Source of the DNA: Oceanobacter sp.
GTDB lineage: Bacteria; Pseudomonadota; Gammaproteobacteria; Pseudomonadales; Oceanobacteraceae
Direction of reading: 5' to 3'
NCBI GenBank assembly: GCA_002733645.1
Contig: NVWL01000056.1
Span: 1-36,599, forward strand
DNA length: 36,599 bases
Below the pieces are notes generated by a model that had not been told where the DNA came from, made no database searches, and saw nothing but the letters and a program-made list of their open reading frames with translations. A program made the position numbers and the translations under genes. This document shows, in pieces, positions 17,256 to 26,535 of this stretch (position 1 is the first letter of the stretch; each line of letters begins with the position of its first letter).

Positions 17256-18329
17256 CTAATGCTCAAATGAACGAGCCGTACGCGAGAAGTTGAGTTTAAT
17301 AATAGCCTTAGCTATATCCACACCTTTGTACTCCTCAACAAAGTGACCAATATCAGGATATCGACTCGTTGCTTGTTTCATTTTAGGTAAGGCCTCATGC
17401 CACTGGTCAATCACTTCATCTTTGCCGCATGGGTCCCACTGGCCAAAAAAGCCAACCGCTGGGCAGCTACGCCATAGCTTCGGCATTTTTTCCTGCATTT
17501 TTTTATAGTACTTAGTGTTGTCTTGCCGACCATAGGTTTCATCAGTGTACTGATAGCCATAACCCCAACGTGGCGTCTGCTTAACGTTACGCATCGAACT
17601 GTTTGCATTCGCGAGGCTTCGAAATGACTGAGACCAAACATACTCTGGTGTATTTTTCGGAATACAATTAAAGATATGCTTTACCGTAAAACCAGTGGCT
17701 CGTGCCGCTAAACTCATTGCCCCTTGAGGTTCGCCATTGGATACCGCCGTCGCCGCAATCCCCCCCCAAGCGAAGGCAGGATAAATTCGAGGAAAAAGAC
17801 TCCAACGCAACAAACGATGTGGGTAGTTTTTATAGGTATAACCTGTTTTTGGCATCGGAAAAATACTGGTGTTCATTACGACCAAGTTTTTAACTCGATA
17901 TGGATCTTCTATTAATGCCCCAACACCGATAGGGCCACCCCAATCATGAATTGCCAATGTAACGCCTGTTAGATCCAAATGACGTACCAATTGAAGTAAG
18001 TTATCCGAATGATGCATATCGATCATTTCAAAATCCGCCTGATCCGAAAGACCAAAACCAATATGATCCATCGCAATAATTCGAATAGGCCTGCCACTAC
18101 TGATTAGCTCATCGCGAATGTGCCGGTAGGTATATGAAGTCTCGGGGTTTCCATGCACAAGTACGACCGTCGCCTCAGGCTCTTGGTCGCCCACATTCAC
18201 GTCATAATAAAACATGACCTTACCAGCATCCTTTCCGCCAGGAATGGTAAACCAACGCCCTGCACCTTCTGGCAAATAATCCAAAGGTGGTTGTTTGAGG
18301 GGCGTATTACTTATTACCTTGAATCGCAT
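17256..18329 (-). CDS. Haloalkane dehalogenase-like alpha/beta hydrolase
   Basis: The 357-residue alpha/beta hydrolase shows a full haloalkane dehalogenase pattern. HGNPETSY (59-66) supplies Asn61; HDWGGP (128-133) has the nucleophile Asp129 and Trp130; GQWDP supplies an acid, Asp299, after the late strand; DIGHFVEEY has the base His329. Asp-His-Asp with an Asn/Trp halide pair is the arrangement described for subfamily HLD-III, which differs from HLD-II (Glu acid). Substrate is unknown, and some HDWGG proteins are not dehalogenases. The frame opens at 18425, but GGGG 4 nt before ATG 18329 supports this start. No clear operon partner. Confidence 0.8.
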   Translation of the reverse strand: MRFKVISNTPLKQPPLDYLPEGAGRWFTIPGGKDAGKVMFYYDVNVGDQEPEATVVLVHGNPETSYTYRHIRDELISSGRPIRIIAMDHIGFGLSDQADFEMIDMHHSDNLLQLVRHLDLTGVTLAIHDWGGPIGVGALIEDPYRVKNLVVMNTSIFPMPKTGYTYKNYPHRLLRWSLFPRIYPAFAWGGIAATAVSNGEPQGAMSLAARATGFTVKHIFNCIPKNTPEYVWSQSFRSLANANSSMRNVKQTPRWGYGYQYTDETYGRQDNTKYYKKMQEKMPKLWRSCPAVGFFGQWDPCGKDEVIDQWHEALPKMKQATSRYPDIGHFVEEYKGVDIAKAIIKLNFSRTARSFEH

Positions 18330-18641
18330 ACTACCCCGTCTTATTGACATATTTATCAAATGTTCTTTTATCGTAGGGATAGTGACGGATTTCTGACAGG
18401 TTGTAAATGGCCACCTTTGGCACAATAAGCTACCAACAGTGGCTGAAACCCACCCTTAAAGAGTCATTAAAACTCAAAGTACGCAAAAAACGTACGATTT
18501 TCAAACAACAACAGACCGATATGACAGTTTCAACCCTCTAAGAAGGCTAAGCCGAATTGCTCAAATATTAGAAATGTGCCGGATTAAGGCGAGAAATACC
18601 AAGGAATTGCGCTTACGTTCAATCTTACTGTCAAATAACCA
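18330..18641. other. Intergenic region with a small hairpin
   Basis: No gene is seen in this 312-bp gap, which must hold the promoter of the hydrolase on the minus strand. The only clear structure is an inverted repeat, GTACG at 18479-18483 with CGTAC at 18491-18495 around CAAAAAA. On the minus strand a TTGAAA lies just upstream of it, so the repeat may sit inside a promoter; the -10 match is poor. Confidence 0.4.
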
Positions 18642-19661
18642 TCATTTAATTAAACCAAACGCACTCTCAAGTCGCTCATGATCTTTCGGCAAAGGTAAAC
18701 CTAACCGCAATAGGTTTTGCTGTGGAAAACAACGCGTCCAAATTTTTTGCTCAGCTAAGCCTTGTTGCATTACACCGGCATTACGAGGCTGAAGCGTTAT
18801 AAAGAGTGATGCTATACCCACTATATTTTCGTGGGCCAATAAAGACGCAACACTTTGACTTAATTGATGCAGCCTCGCTCTCTGTTGTTTATGCCAATTT
18901 TGGTCTTGTAGTGCGTGCTCCGCAACCCAGAGGCTAGGAGAGGAAACAGCCCAATGTCCGAGGTGAGCACTTAGAAGCTGGCGTATTTCTAGCGTCGCAA
19001 ATACAACCCCGAAGCGAACGCCTGCTAATCCAAAAAATTTACCTAAAGAGCGAAAGACAACGATATTACTTGGCATTTTAAAGGAAACGAGACTCATCTC
19101 AGGAGAAGCATCAATAAAGGCTTCATCGCACACTAAAAGCCCCTCTCGGGCCTTTAATACATGCGCCCACTGAATTAACTCATCAGGCGAAAATACTCCG
19201 CCACTTGGGTTGTCAGGGTTTACCACAACAAGCACATCTGGCAGCGCAGTCTCGCACTCAAAAGCTGTACGAATGTCTTGCGATGACAGCTCAATAACTC
19301 GATGCCCAGCCGCCAACCACGAAGCAGCGTGCTCACCATAACTACCTTTTGTTATCCATACTGCCGCACTATTCACACACCGAGGTAACACTTTAATAGC
19401 CGCTTGGCTTCCTGAAACCACCAGTCCAGAGCAACCATAATAGGATTCTACCGCTGCTTTTAAGCTGTCTGAAACATAAGGTAAATCATGAAAATTAGAC
19501 GTCGAAAAAGGTGCTTTTTGCGAATTTTCTGACCACCAACTGTAAGGACTCACGGCGCTGGATAAATCCAACCAATCACTAGCATTACCACCGTAATATT
19601 TGATGGCAGTATTCAGATTTGAGCCATGAGCAACCACGGTAGGAAGAGGAGTTAATTGCAT
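18642..19661 (-). CDS. cobC: L-threonine-O-3-phosphate decarboxylase CobC
   Basis: The 339-residue fold-I PLP enzyme (Salmonella CobD equivalent) has AHGSNLNTAIKYYGG and DWLDLSSAVSPYSW near the N-terminus, as in CobC. NPDNPSG (148-154), DEAF (179-182) and the PLP lysine Lys208 in RSLGKFFGLAGVRFG are the catalytic landmarks. It decarboxylates threonine phosphate to (R)-1-amino-2-propanol phosphate, the linker of the cobalamin nucleotide loop. It sits 8 nt after the cbiB stop, so the two genes are surely cotranscribed, and CbiB uses its product. The ribosome-binding site is weak. No other cobalamin gene is in the window. Confidence 0.9.
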   Translation of the reverse strand: MQLTPLPTVVAHGSNLNTAIKYYGGNASDWLDLSSAVSPYSWWSENSQKAPFSTSNFHDLPYVSDSLKAAVESYYGCSGLVVSGSQAAIKVLPRCVNSAAVWITKGSYGEHAASWLAAGHRVIELSSQDIRTAFECETALPDVLVVVNPDNPSGGVFSPDELIQWAHVLKAREGLLVCDEAFIDASPEMSLVSFKMPSNIVVFRSLGKFFGLAGVRFGVVFATLEIRQLLSAHLGHWAVSSPSLWVAEHALQDQNWHKQQRARLHQLSQSVASLLAHENIVGIASLFITLQPRNAGVMQQGLAEQKIWTRCFPQQNLLRLGLPLPKDHERLESAFGLIK

Positions 19662-19669
19662 AACATCAT

Positions 19670-20704
19670 TTAAAGCACGGCACCTATGTAGTAAATAAAT
19701 ACAATTAACACAGTCGTCACCGCCATAAATAACACCAGCGCATGACGAACTAACGTAATCGCCTGCGGAATGTCTTTAGTGGTTGCAAACGCTCCCGCTC
19801 CCATTCGAGGCTTCTGCTTTAACACCCCATCATAGCTAGCTTTCGCGCTGAGCTTTACATTAATAGCGCCAGCCCCAGTCGTCATGACTACACCGCCGTT
19901 TGGGCTATCACAATGCTTAGCCTGAGTTTGCCAGCATTCTAGCGCTCGATCACGATGTTCCCCCGCCACCCAAACAAAACAAAAAGCGGTTAAGCGCGCA
20001 GGCACCCAAGCCAGCACATCATCTAATCGCGCAGCGGCCCATCCAAAATAATAAAAACGACTATTTTTATAGCCCCACATAGCATCTAACGTGTTCACCC
20101 AACGGTGAAACAATGCGAAGGTAGCGCCTCCGATTAAGAACCAAAATAAAGTCGCAAAAAGTGCATCCGATGAATTTTCTAACACACTTTCAATATCCGC
20201 TTGAGCTACCTCGTCTGCAGATAATAGCTTGGTATCTCGACTAACAATCAAACCTAGTTTGTCTTGTGCCATCCCCAAATCATCGATGACCAAAGACTGC
20301 CAAACATCAGAAACATGCTCTTGTAAGCTTTGCCAGCCAAGGCACAAATACAAAATAAGCACTTGTAAAATACAAGCACTGACAATTGATGTCCCGGAAA
20401 CCCAATAAAAACACATAACAATTAATATTATTGGTGATAAGGTTAATAAAACCGCAAACAGTCCGCCGAGATAACCCGCCTTGCCTGGTATATTATTCAT
20501 TCGCTTCTCGATGAACTTAGCCCAGAGACCAAACCCCACCAGCGGATGAAACTTCTTAGGTTCACCTAAATACGCATCTAAAAGCAGCGCAACAAACATC
20601 ATCACCAGCAACGCCAATACGCCCCAGTGGAATGAAATAGAGTCTTGGTACAGCCAGAGAATAAACATAAAAAACAACCAACGATAAAGCGCTGAGTGTA
20701 ACAA
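19670..20704 (-). CDS. cbiB: Adenosylcobinamide-phosphate synthase CbiB/CobD
   Basis: The up to 344-residue membrane protein has several hydrophobic helices and the family blocks ALLLDAYLGEPKKFHPLVGFG, IVSRDTKLLSADEVAQADIESVLENSSDALFA, WGYKNSRFYYFGWAAARLDDVLAWVPARLTA and SPNGGVVMTTGAGAINVKL. It joins aminopropanol phosphate to adenosylcobyric acid. The start is uncertain: the longest frame uses TTG at 20704, and an ATG at 20668 would give 332 residues; neither has a clear ribosome-binding site. It lies immediately downstream of the rnpB terminator repeat array, and no cobalamin riboswitch is visible upstream. Confidence 0.92.
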   Translation of the reverse strand: MLHSALYRWLFFMFILWLYQDSISFHWGVLALLVMMFVALLLDAYLGEPKKFHPLVGFGLWAKFIEKRMNNIPGKAGYLGGLFAVLLTLSPIILIVMCFYWVSGTSIVSACILQVLILYLCLGWQSLQEHVSDVWQSLVIDDLGMAQDKLGLIVSRDTKLLSADEVAQADIESVLENSSDALFATLFWFLIGGATFALFHRWVNTLDAMWGYKNSRFYYFGWAAARLDDVLAWVPARLTAFCFVWVAGEHRDRALECWQTQAKHCDSPNGGVVMTTGAGAINVKLSAKASYDGVLKQKPRMGAGAFATTKDIPQAITLVRHALVLFMAVTTVLIVFIYYIGAVL

Positions 20705-20915
20705 GAAATAATCAATGAGGAAGACGTTTAGAAGCTACGAATAACAGCGATTATGGATTCAACACGAGACTATCACTATTAATGGATACCCGCCTACTTG
20801 CGTAAGCGGGGTTCTGGTAAAAATGGAGTCAGCCGGTAAGCCTTTGTTTTTATCAAGAGTCGTCGTGAACAGTTAACTGTCTACGCATGTCCGGCTTAAA
20901 TCTAAAACAATAAAA

Positions 20916-20943
20916 AACCCCGCCTACTTGCGTAAGCGGGGTT
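20916..20943 (-). terminator. Second copy of the rnpB terminator
   Basis: Same AACCCCGC/GCGGGGTT hairpin as at 21046-21073, 130 bp further downstream, also followed on the minus strand by TTTTTTATTGTTTT. A third copy (around 20789-20812) keeps a shortened stem but has lost the U-tract. Confidence 0.75.
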
Positions 20944-21045
20944 CTGGTAAAAATGAAGTCAGCCGGTAAGCCTTTGTTTTTATCAAGAGTCGTCGTGAAC
21001 AGTTAACTGTCTACGCATGTCCGACTTAAATCTAAAACAATAAAA

Positions 21046-21073
21046 AACCCCGCCTACTTGCGTAAGCGGGGTT
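21046..21073 (-). terminator. rnpB: rnpB terminator (proximal copy)
   Basis: GC-rich 8-bp outer stem (21046-21053 with 21066-21073) followed on the minus strand by TTTTTTATTGTTTT. It starts 12 nt after the P1 strand that ends RNase P RNA. Confidence 0.85.
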
Positions 21074-21084
21074 CTGGTAAAAAT

Positions 21085-21452
<368 letters not shown>

Positions 21453-21459
21453 GGCGCGG

Positions 21460-21488
21460 AGAATAGCAAAACTGGTCGATGCTGTCGC
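21460..21488 (-). promoter_or_regulatory. rnpB promoter
   Basis: On the minus strand GCGACA (21488-21483), a 17-nt spacer and TATTCT (21465-21460), with TG one base before the -10 (extended -10, TGCTATTCT). Seven to eight nt further is the expected 5' end of rnpB (21453-21452), a good fit. Confidence 0.65.
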
Positions 21489-21526
21489 CGCTAAAATGAT
21501 GTTAAAACAGAGAGTTACCGACCAAT

Positions 21527-22387
21527 TTAGATCCTTCCTTCGAGTTCTGGCTTAAATACTTCTTCCCAAAGTGTTTCGAATCGTTGTCTATGCCAACCTA
21601 TGTGTCCAATTCGCTTCTGCCCAATGTCTGACGGTTGTACGACCACTCTCTTCTGAGTCGAATTGGTATAAAACGCGTGGAGTAAATCCGTATTTTTTAC
21701 CGACATCATTTCATCATCAGTAAAAATAATTGAAGTGATTGGCGCTTTGACACTGGCATAACGATCACGCAACCAAGAGCCTTCTTTGCCAATAGAGTAG
21801 TTGCGATGCAAGCACCAACGTCGCCACTGCATAATGACCCCTTTGGGCATGTCGCACAGGATGCCCAGCTTGTTTCCGGGGAAATATCCAAAAATTGGTA
21901 CCGTCACTGGAACAATGACGTACCACAACAACCAAGCTATACGACGTGTCGGCCAAGCGTTGTACCACCATGTACCCGTCCCAGCGCCCACTGTGATAAT
22001 ACGATCAATTAATTTAGTGTCCGGCATCATGCCGGGCAAATGCCCGCCAATACTATGACCAATCCAGATACGTTCTAAGCTAGGAAATGTTTCAGCTACA
22101 TATGTTAATACCGTAGGGCAATCGTGATTTGCCCAACTCATTTTATCGCTTTTTGAGTCTTTGACATGATCCTCAACGGATAAGCCGATGCCATCATAAT
22201 CAAACGTGACCACTTGATAACCTTGCTTGGTTAACCACACAGCAAAATCATCATATAAGTACTGCGCCACTCCGGTAGCACAGGAAATTATGCAAACGCC
22301 TTTAGCGTCTTTTGATGCGGACTCAAAATGACGTGCAGCAACGTTATGGCCAGCGCCGGTCGGTAAATAAAGTGTTTCTGGTTTCAT
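21527..22387 (-). CDS. Alpha/beta hydrolase, COG4757-like
   Basis: The 286-residue soluble alpha/beta hydrolase has the nucleophile elbow GHSIGG (110-115, Ser112), an early VVTFDYDGIGLS strand-turn, an acid candidate in IIFTDDEMMS and a C-terminal histidine in GHIGWHRQRFE. The pattern fits the predicted hydrolases of COG4757, whose substrates are not known. ATG 22387 has GGGGAT 8 nt upstream. It is 19 nt behind marR and presumably in one operon with it, so the regulator's ligand may be related to this enzyme's substrate (inference). Confidence 0.8.
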   Translation of the reverse strand: MKPETLYLPTGAGHNVAARHFESASKDAKGVCIISCATGVAQYLYDDFAVWLTKQGYQVVTFDYDGIGLSVEDHVKDSKSDKMSWANHDCPTVLTYVAETFPSLERIWIGHSIGGHLPGMMPDTKLIDRIITVGAGTGTWWYNAWPTRRIAWLLWYVIVPVTVPIFGYFPGNKLGILCDMPKGVIMQWRRWCLHRNYSIGKEGSWLRDRYASVKAPITSIIFTDDEMMSVKNTDLLHAFYTNSTQKRVVVQPSDIGQKRIGHIGWHRQRFETLWEEVFKPELEGRI

Positions 22388-22406
22388 GATGACATCCCCA
22401 GTCAGG

Positions 22407-22844
22407 TCAGAATTTCTGCAATATAAAATTTAAAAATCGCAGTACAGTTGCAAGCTCTTGCTCTGAGAATTCGTCCGTAAACTCGTTATTCAGCGTCTCG
22501 ATCATTGGGAGTAATCGAGTCACTTTGCTAAGCCCATCAGGAGTGACGTTCAATAACACGGCACGTCCATCATGCTCATGGACAGTACGGGTGACTAACG
22601 CATTTTTTTCCATGCGAGTAATTAGCCCGGTCACCGCCGATTTATTCAAATCAAGTACTGCTGCCAAGTCTTTCTGTAAGCAACCCGGCGCTTTGGCTAA
22701 ATACATTAAGGCCGCCATCTGAGTAACAGAGGCACCCAGCTCCGCTTCACACACACTATCGACATGTTTAAATAGTTTTTTCTGCGCCAAGTTCAGCAAA
22801 AAGAACATCCGCTTATCTTGGCTCTTAGGTGATTGCTTTCGCAT
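22407..22844 (-). CDS. MarR-family transcriptional regulator
   Basis: The 145-residue winged helix protein has a dimer helix at each end. The DNA-binding core is VTQMAALMYLAKAPGCLQKDLAAVLDLNKSAVTGLITRMEKNALVTR and the wing includes HEHDGRAVLLNVTPDG. MarR dimers usually repress their own operon and release DNA when bound by phenolic or oxidative ligands. The start at ATG 22844 is chosen because GAGG lies 5 nt upstream; the frame is open to 22874. A perfect inverted repeat 28 nt upstream of the start is its likely own operator. The alpha/beta hydrolase follows after 19 nt. Confidence 0.9.
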   Translation of the reverse strand: MRKQSPKSQDKRMFFLLNLAQKKLFKHVDSVCEAELGASVTQMAALMYLAKAPGCLQKDLAAVLDLNKSAVTGLITRMEKNALVTRTVHEHDGRAVLLNVTPDGLSKVTRLLPMIETLNNEFTDEFSEQELATVLRFLNFILQKF

Positions 22845-22871
22845 AAGCGCCTCAACTAGTTCACATACAAA

Positions 22872-22899
22872 CAATATAGTTCATATATAAACTATATTG
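22872..22899 (-). promoter_or_regulatory. Perfect inverted repeat: probable MarR operator over the marR promoter
   Basis: CAATATAGTT (22872-22881) and AACTATATTG (22890-22899) are exact reverse complements, 8 nt apart. Read on the minus strand, a TTGCAA at its edge and TATATT 18 nt later form a plausible -35/-10 pair, so a bound dimer would block the promoter. Half-site spacing and AT-rich sequence are typical of MarR operators. Confidence 0.7.
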
Positions 22900-22981
22900 C
22901 AAGCAACGCATTCGGTGATCCATATTGAAAGAAAGGGATTTAACCAAAAAACTCGCGACTCATACCGAGTTTCAGACACAA

Positions 22982-23006
22982 AAAAGGGCTGATAATCAGC
23001 CCTTTT
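22982..23006 (-). terminator. Rho-independent terminator of the large lipoprotein gene
   Basis: AAAAGGGCT/AGCCCTTTT arms (22982-22990 with 22998-23006); the palindrome continues inward almost to the centre. On the minus strand it is followed by a T-rich run. It lies 54 nt past the stop at 23060. Confidence 0.85.
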
Positions 23007-23059
23007 GAATATTAAGAAATGAAACTCAACAAGAAAGAAGCCTTGTTGATTACACTTTA

Positions 23060-25393
23060 TTAACGCGATACTTCTGTGGTGAAGTTCACCACTGGGCATG
23101 ACTCTTCACGCTTCAATAACGGAGAGCGTGAGCACACTTCAACGCTGTGATCGCCCGCAAGTAAACGACGCAGATGAATCTCATCACGCTTCTTCCAGAT
23201 AGACCAAGCGCCACCATCAACACGGTAACGATGCTCTAGGTCACCTAAGTCAGCGTTAGGGTTAAGACCACCGATGTCGATGGTCACATCACTGTTGCTC
23301 ACTAGCACAACCGCTGATGTGGTTTCGCCATTAGGATCCAAACCGGTTACCTGTACAGCAACGTCTTCAGAGTCCATACGATTCACCGTGGTGCTTGGCG
23401 CTGAAGCCGCAGCGGTCACAGCAACAGGAATCAAGTCACCTGCCAGCGCTAAGGTATTGTTACCGCTACCTGCCACCCAGAAATCACGCATTAACAAGGT
23501 GTGTTCATAGATACGTGGCAGTGGAACAACTTTTAGATTTTCAGCAATGCTTGGCATCACGAGTGGCATGAAGTAATCAAGCGTCGAGTTAATGAACTCA
23601 GGCGTTAATCGAATCATGCCGCTTTGGTCTGTTGCTGTGATAAAGAGCGTTGGCAATTGCTCAAGACCCACACTCAGGTAACCATCTTCGGTAGAGTTCA
23701 CTTCAAACGGTACTTCTAGATTAAAGGTTGTACCAAACAGCGTGCGGAATTCACCCCAGCGAGATTTATATAGCTCAAAGGTCAGAGTAACGTCATACCA
23801 AGCAAGTACACCTGCCGCACCGTCTGCTGGCATCAACTTAACGTATGGCGCGGACGATGGCGATAAGCTCATACGAATTTCATCCGCTTCTTGAATGTCT
23901 GTGTCCTCTGAACGGTAAACAGAGATCGCTGACGTCGTGGCTTGCGGGTAGTACTCTTCGCTGATTTCTACGGTTAACATGCCGGATTCGTACGTGGCCA
24001 TTAACGCTTGGTTAATCACGTTAGTCGAGATAGAAGCACCGAAGTGAAACGGCGTGCCATCTGGGGTCACGTCACTCATTGTTGGCGTTTCACCTTCGAC
24101 ATACAAAGAACCCAGTGCACGACGAACATCCGCTGATGGCTGTGGTGCCCAGATACGAGTACCAAGATCAACTGTCACCCCACGATCGGCTGAATCAAGG
24201 AAGGTTGGCAATGCGTAAATGTTGATGGCTTCTCCCTCAGTCGGAGTAACCACTTCAAGGTTGATTGGGATGTCTTTTATGAAATCGGACATGATAGGAA
24301 CAATGATTTGCTCAAGAATATTAACCAAAGCTTTTTCAACAAGCGGCGCAACCGCACTCACAACAGCACTGACTAAGCGATCAAAAATGCTCTGAATGGC
24401 GTTAGTATCGTTAAACGTGATAACAGGGTTGCTGTGATTGATCGCGGTATTCGCCAAGCTAATATCAAGATCTGAATTACGAACATCCAGTAGTAAATCG
24501 GTGCCCGCATCCAAGTACGACATTTTCACAGTACCTGTGCTGTCGTATGGAAGAAAAAACAGAATGGAACCAGTCATGCGGAAGCCCAGCACAACATTAC
24601 TGGCATTAATATCGGTATCTAGACGTTCATTTTCGAGCACGGTTAAATCGACGCCGACATCGTTAAAGCCCAAGCTGGTTACTTGCATATTAAGATCAAA
24701 TAAACCCGAACTTAAAATAGGCACAAGCTCCATCCCAGTCACAATGTGGCTTAAATCCGCACTGTTCAATTCTTGCTCAAGCGCACTGGTTAGAAAGTCA
24801 AAACCACCTTGGTTTAGACGAGCAGAAATACCGTTAAATTCGTTATCAGAACGAGCAAAGGTGCTTGTCGCCGTTTGGCCTAGCGAATCAGTAGCCGTAA
24901 AGGTGTTCAGTGCTTGGCTTCGGAAAGCCGCCGTAAAGTTATTATCGGCATCTAGGTCGACAGCAACACCATCAAGGACGAGGCTTTCAACAAATGAATC
25001 ATCAGAAACATAGCCAGTGACCGTGAGGGCATCATGGTCGGCATTTAGGATATGGATTTCAGGGCCACTGTTGTCGTAGTAAAACGCAACGCTGTCTGTT
25101 TTGTTGTAGGCCCGAACCCAAAGAACGTTTCGACCACTAAAGACGCTATCTTCAAGGTCAGAACCGTTAGCGTAAGCTTCGGCTTTACTGACAATAAATT
25201 CATCCGTCACATCAACATTATTTAATTGAATCTTTAGATCTTTGGGCGCTGAGTTACCGCCAAACATAATTCTAAAGTCACTCGGCTTGTCGGCATGTAC
25301 TGACGACGCTTCCGGTGCAGTAATCTCGACTTCATTACACGCAGCAAGCACAACGACTGCAACAAGCAACAGCATGTGTTTAATGAGATTCAT
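23060..25393 (-). CDS. Large lipoprotein, possible TULIP/BPI-like lipid-binding protein
   Basis: The 777-residue protein starts with a lipoprotein signal ending in LAAC (Cys19). About residues 25-180 look like small beta domains (VTGYVSDDSFVESLVLDGVAV). Then come two long regions resembling the tandem halves of a BPI/TULIP fold: GISARLNQGGFDFLTSALEQEL, an amphipathic helix SIFDRLVSAVVSAVAPLVEKAL with IIVPIMSDFIKDIP, and later FHFGASISTNVINQALMATYES and RLTPEFINSTLDYFMPLVMPSIAENLKVVPLPRI. The C-terminus (YRVDGGAWSIWKKRDEIHLRRLLAG) resembles a small beta domain, with two cysteines close together near the end. The TULIP assignment is an impression from pattern only; if right, it would bind or move lipids at the envelope. 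No operon partner is evident. Confidence 0.65.
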   Translation of the reverse strand: MNLIKHMLLLVAVVVLAACNEVEITAPEASSVHADKPSDFRIMFGGNSAPKDLKIQLNNVDVTDEFIVSKAEAYANGSDLEDSVFSGRNVLWVRAYNKTDSVAFYYDNSGPEIHILNADHDALTVTGYVSDDSFVESLVLDGVAVDLDADNNFTAAFRSQALNTFTATDSLGQTATSTFARSDNEFNGISARLNQGGFDFLTSALEQELNSADLSHIVTGMELVPILSSGLFDLNMQVTSLGFNDVGVDLTVLENERLDTDINASNVVLGFRMTGSILFFLPYDSTGTVKMSYLDAGTDLLLDVRNSDLDISLANTAINHSNPVITFNDTNAIQSIFDRLVSAVVSAVAPLVEKALVNILEQIIVPIMSDFIKDIPINLEVVTPTEGEAINIYALPTFLDSADRGVTVDLGTRIWAPQPSADVRRALGSLYVEGETPTMSDVTPDGTPFHFGASISTNVINQALMATYESGMLTVEISEEYYPQATTSAISVYRSEDTDIQEADEIRMSLSPSSAPYVKLMPADGAAGVLAWYDVTLTFELYKSRWGEFRTLFGTTFNLEVPFEVNSTEDGYLSVGLEQLPTLFITATDQSGMIRLTPEFINSTLDYFMPLVMPSIAENLKVVPLPRIYEHTLLMRDFWVAGSGNNTLALAGDLIPVAVTAAASAPSTTVNRMDSEDVAVQVTGLDPNGETTSAVVLVSNSDVTIDIGGLNPNADLGDLEHRYRVDGGAWSIWKKRDEIHLRRLLAGDHSVEVCSRSPLLKREESCPVVNFTTEVSR

Positions 25394-25671
25394 AGTATCC
25401 GCCCTGATGATTTCTTTGTTGTTATTCTTGTATCTATTATTGTTGTGACTATTTTTCTTGAATTACTTTTTGCTTCTGGTTTTTCTTCTATTTTTCACAT
25501 CACCCATCAGATGATGAAATTCACACTTTAGTCCTACAATCCGACCATAATATGCGAATGTTCAGTTCGACACACCCTCTTAATAGGGCTAAACGAGCCA
25601 CGACCATCATTCAAAAGATAGAATGTGATGTTACTCGCATTTCTGAACGTACGTTATCTATATTATGTAAA

Positions 25672-26535
25672 TCACACCTTCCCTTGCATCTCTAAAGCAC
25701 GCTGATACAGCGACTTCTTGTTTTCACCTGTCAACTCAGCAATCACCGCCGCAGCCTTCTTCGGGGGTAACTCGGCAAGCAATAAACGAAAGAGCTTTTC
25801 GGTGTCGTAAGCACTAGCCGTTATGGGTTCTGGGTTACCCGCCACCATGACGACAAATTCACCTTTTGTTTGATCAGTGTCGACTCGTAATGCCGCTTGA
25901 ATATCAGCCAAAGTGCCGTGGTAAAAAGTCTCGAAGGTTTTCGTGAGTTCACGCGCCACACAGGCTTTCCGATCAGTTCCAAAGGCCTCCGTCATGATTT
26001 CTAGCGTCTCAAGAATACGGTGCTTAGACTCGTAAAATACAATGGTGGCTGTCTCGTTAATCAAAGGTTCGAGACGTTCGCGACGGCCACCCGCTTTGTG
26101 CGGCAGAAACCCTTCAAACAAAAAACGATCCGTCGGTAAGCCTGCGGCACTCAATGCCGTGATTAAAGCACTCGGCCCCGGTACAGGCACGACCTGATAC
26201 CCGCGTTCGCGGAGCGCTTGCACTAATGGATAACCGGGGTCAGATATCAGCGGTGTACCAGCGTCAGAAACCAATGCCAAACTCCGACCTTCGCTCAAGT
26301 GCTGAGCGACCTGATCAATGCGGTCTCGTTCGTTATGGTCATGAACCGACAACATCACCTTTCTAAGCCCTAGGTGCTGCAGTAATTTCTGAGTATGTCT
26401 GGTATCCTCGCAGGCAACCAGATCGACCTGCGTCAGTACTGTGATAGCACGTTCAGTAAGGTCTGAAAGATTACCAATCGGAGTGGCGACTACATACAAA
26501 ACGCCGCCCGAAGCCTTATCCGGATTTGATGTCAT
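25672..26535 (-). CDS. rsmI: 16S rRNA (cytidine(1402)-2'-O)-methyltransferase RsmI
   Basis: The 287-residue enzyme methylates the ribose of C1402 in the decoding centre. The SAM-dependent tetrapyrrole-methylase fold is clear: LYVVATPIGNLSDLTERA, VACEDTRHTQKLL, VSDAGTPLISDPGYPLV, and PGPSALITALSAAGLPTDRFLFEGFLP, then KTFETFYHGTL and KGEFVVMVAGN. Length is normal. Its start codon overlaps, on the opposite strand, that of lpoA, so each gene's promoter would have to lie inside the other's coding sequence. Confidence 0.95.
   Translation of the reverse strand: MTSNPDKASGGVLYVVATPIGNLSDLTERAITVLTQVDLVACEDTRHTQKLLQHLGLRKVMLSVHDHNERDRIDQVAQHLSEGRSLALVSDAGTPLISDPGYPLVQALRERGYQVVPVPGPSALITALSAAGLPTDRFLFEGFLPHKAGGRRERLEPLINETATIVFYESKHRILETLEIMTEAFGTDRKACVARELTKTFETFYHGTLADIQAALRVDTDQTKGEFVVMVAGNPEPITASAYDTEKLFRLLLAELPPKKAAAVIAELTGENKKSLYQRALEMQGKV

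Noticed and set aside
20705-20790. Cobalamin riboswitch ahead of cbiB
   Set aside because: The upstream sequence is the rnpB tail repeat and a short AT-rich stretch. No B12-box-like element is visible.
20791-21050. CRISPR-like array
   Set aside because: The repeats are 130 bp and directly abutting, with no unique spacers, and derive from the rnpB end.
24438-25013. 191-residue plus-strand ORF
   Set aside because: It is fully antisense to the large lipoprotein gene, has no ribosome-binding site that I can see, and its composition is that of a shadow frame.
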